From assembly GCF_003260265.1 (NCBI RefSeq), contig NZ_QITQ01000002.1, forward strand, positions 248,001-312,000: a DNA stretch of 64,000 nucleotides. Reading direction: 5' to 3'. Every line of letters starts with the position of its first letter. Positions within the stretch are counted from its first letter, which is position 1. The notes beneath the pieces were generated by a model. It did no database searches and was not told the DNA's origin. It was given only the letters and a program-made list of their open reading frames with translations. This DNA is from Roseovarius amoyensis. Its GTDB lineage: Bacteria; Pseudomonadota; Alphaproteobacteria; Rhodobacterales; Rhodobacteraceae. Made by a program: the position numbers and the translations under genes. Positions 63,399-64,000 of the stretch are shown here, in pieces.

Positions 63399-64000
63399 AT
63401 GGGTCCAGTGGTGAATCCGGACAAGACGGCGCTGACTCCGGGGCTTTACCTGATTGCGACCCCGATCGGGGCCGCGCGCGACATCACCTTGCGGGCGCTC
63501 GACATCCTTGGCGCGGCGGATGTTCTGGCGGCCGAGGACACCCGCAGCCTGCGGCGGCTGATGGAAATCCATGGCATCGCGCTGGGCGGGCGACCGCTGG
63601 TCAGCTATCACGATCACAGCACCGAGGCGGTGCGGCGGCGCCTGCTGGATGCAATCTCCGAAGGCAAGTCGGTGGTCTATGCCGCCGAGGCCGGTACACC
63701 GATGGTGTCCGACCCCGGTTATGACCTCGCGCGCGCGGTCGTGGCCGAGGGGCATGCGCTGATCTCGGCCCCCGGCCCGTCGGCGTCGGTGACGGCGCTG
63801 ACGCTGTCGGGCCTGCCGGCCGACCGGTTCCTGTTTGCGGGGTTCCTGCCGCAGGCGGCGGGCCGCCGAAAGACGGCGCTGGCGGAACTGGCGGCGGTGC
63901 CGGCGACGCTGATCCTTTACGAATCACCCCATCGGGTGGCGGCGATGCTGCGCCAGGCCGCAAAGGTGCTGGGCAGCGGGCGCAAGGCGGTGCTGTGCCG
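63399..64000 (+). CDS. rsmI: 16S rRNA (cytidine1402-2'-O)-methyltransferase RsmI, N-terminal part
   Basis: Methylates the ribose of C1402 in 16S rRNA with SAM. The window holds about 200 residues, open at the right edge: LYLIATPIGAARDITLRALDIL, ADVLAAEDTRS, VSYHDHS (substrate binding), AEAGTPMVSDPGY and FLFAGFLPQ are RsmI blocks of the tetrapyrrole-methylase fold. The start is uncertain: ATG 63399 or GTG 63408/63411, all in frame with weak ribosome-binding sites. It diverges from the LpoA-like gene across about 67 bp. Confidence 0.93.
   Translation, partial: MGPVVNPDKTALTPGLYLIATPIGAARDITLRALDILGAADVLAAEDTRSLRRLMEIHGIALGGRPLVSYHDHSTEAVRRRLLDAISEGKSVVYAAEAGTPMVSDPGYDLARAVVAEGHALISAPGPSASVTALTLSGLPADRFLFAGFLPQAAGRRKTALAELAAVPATLILYESPHRVAAMLRQAAKVLGSGRKAVLC

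Overview
This window looks like a chromosomal segment of a marine-type alphaproteobacterium of the Rhodobacterales (Roseobacter/Paracoccaceae group). The grounds are high GC, overlapping ATGA/GTGA gene junctions, a family-typical gene set (ETF-ubiquinone oxidoreductase with GreA, PhaA/PhaB, DapD/DapE/DapA, class III alcohol dehydrogenase, GlnD, MurJ) and Rhodobacterales-style small conserved proteins. No rRNA, tRNA, CRISPR array, transposase or integrase was seen. Genus is not assigned.

Layout. 1-8.8 kb: end of a universal stress protein, a membrane protein, greA, ETF-QO, a secreted TPR protein overlapping ispE, a long-chain polyprenyl diphosphate synthase, DUF2007 overlapping a tRNA-modifying methyltransferase, and DUF465. 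8.8-12.2 kb: phaB, phaA and an EAL-domain protein on the minus strand. 12.2-16.7 kb: tag, then rlmN-amidoligase-glutamine amidotransferase-like hydrolase joined by 4-base overlaps, a 62-residue protein and a secreted YHS protein. 16.9-21.8 kb: purine salvage (mtnP, LysE-type exporter, apt), a LOG-family protein, a threonine dehydratase-like enzyme and dapD. 22.2-27 kb: an exported-protein block (RTX-tailed repeat protein and two Hint-domain proteins) lying between dapD plus its small partner and dapE. 27.3-38.7 kb: dapE, glycosyltransferase, MFS transporter, DUF4139 protein, carbonic anhydrase, leucyl aminopeptidase plus NlpC/P60, lytic transglycosylase and dapA. 38.9-41 kb: a second RTX-tailed protein with its own operator-like promoter. 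41-47.9 kb: a split MnmC pair, an EamA permease, adhC carrying a small foreign-looking insertion in its 3' end, a small exported protein, YghU-type GST and a NYN-domain protein. 48-64 kb: murJ, a rhomboid-like protein lacking its catalytic residues, trpS, VOC protein, cysK, branched-chain aminotransferase, 2,4-dienoyl-CoA reductase, LysR regulator, FMN reductase, PACE-type membrane protein, glnD, an LpoA-like lipoprotein and the start of rsmI.

Three places deserve most attention. First, 44846-45652: a 672-bp segment of about 50% GC carries an unknown 153-residue ORF and is bounded by a 135-bp near-perfect duplication of the adhC 3' end. The duplicates differ at only four third-codon positions. 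This looks like a cassette that integrates into, and regenerates, the end of a housekeeping gene. Second, the RTX/Hint block between the dap genes contains one canonical and one degenerate autoprocessing domain, and its RTX protein shares a C-terminal secretion module with the unlinked RTX protein at 38.9 kb. Third, the rlmN-coupled amidoligase/amidohydrolase pair has no assigned substrate.

All calls rest on reading the sequence; no database search was run.
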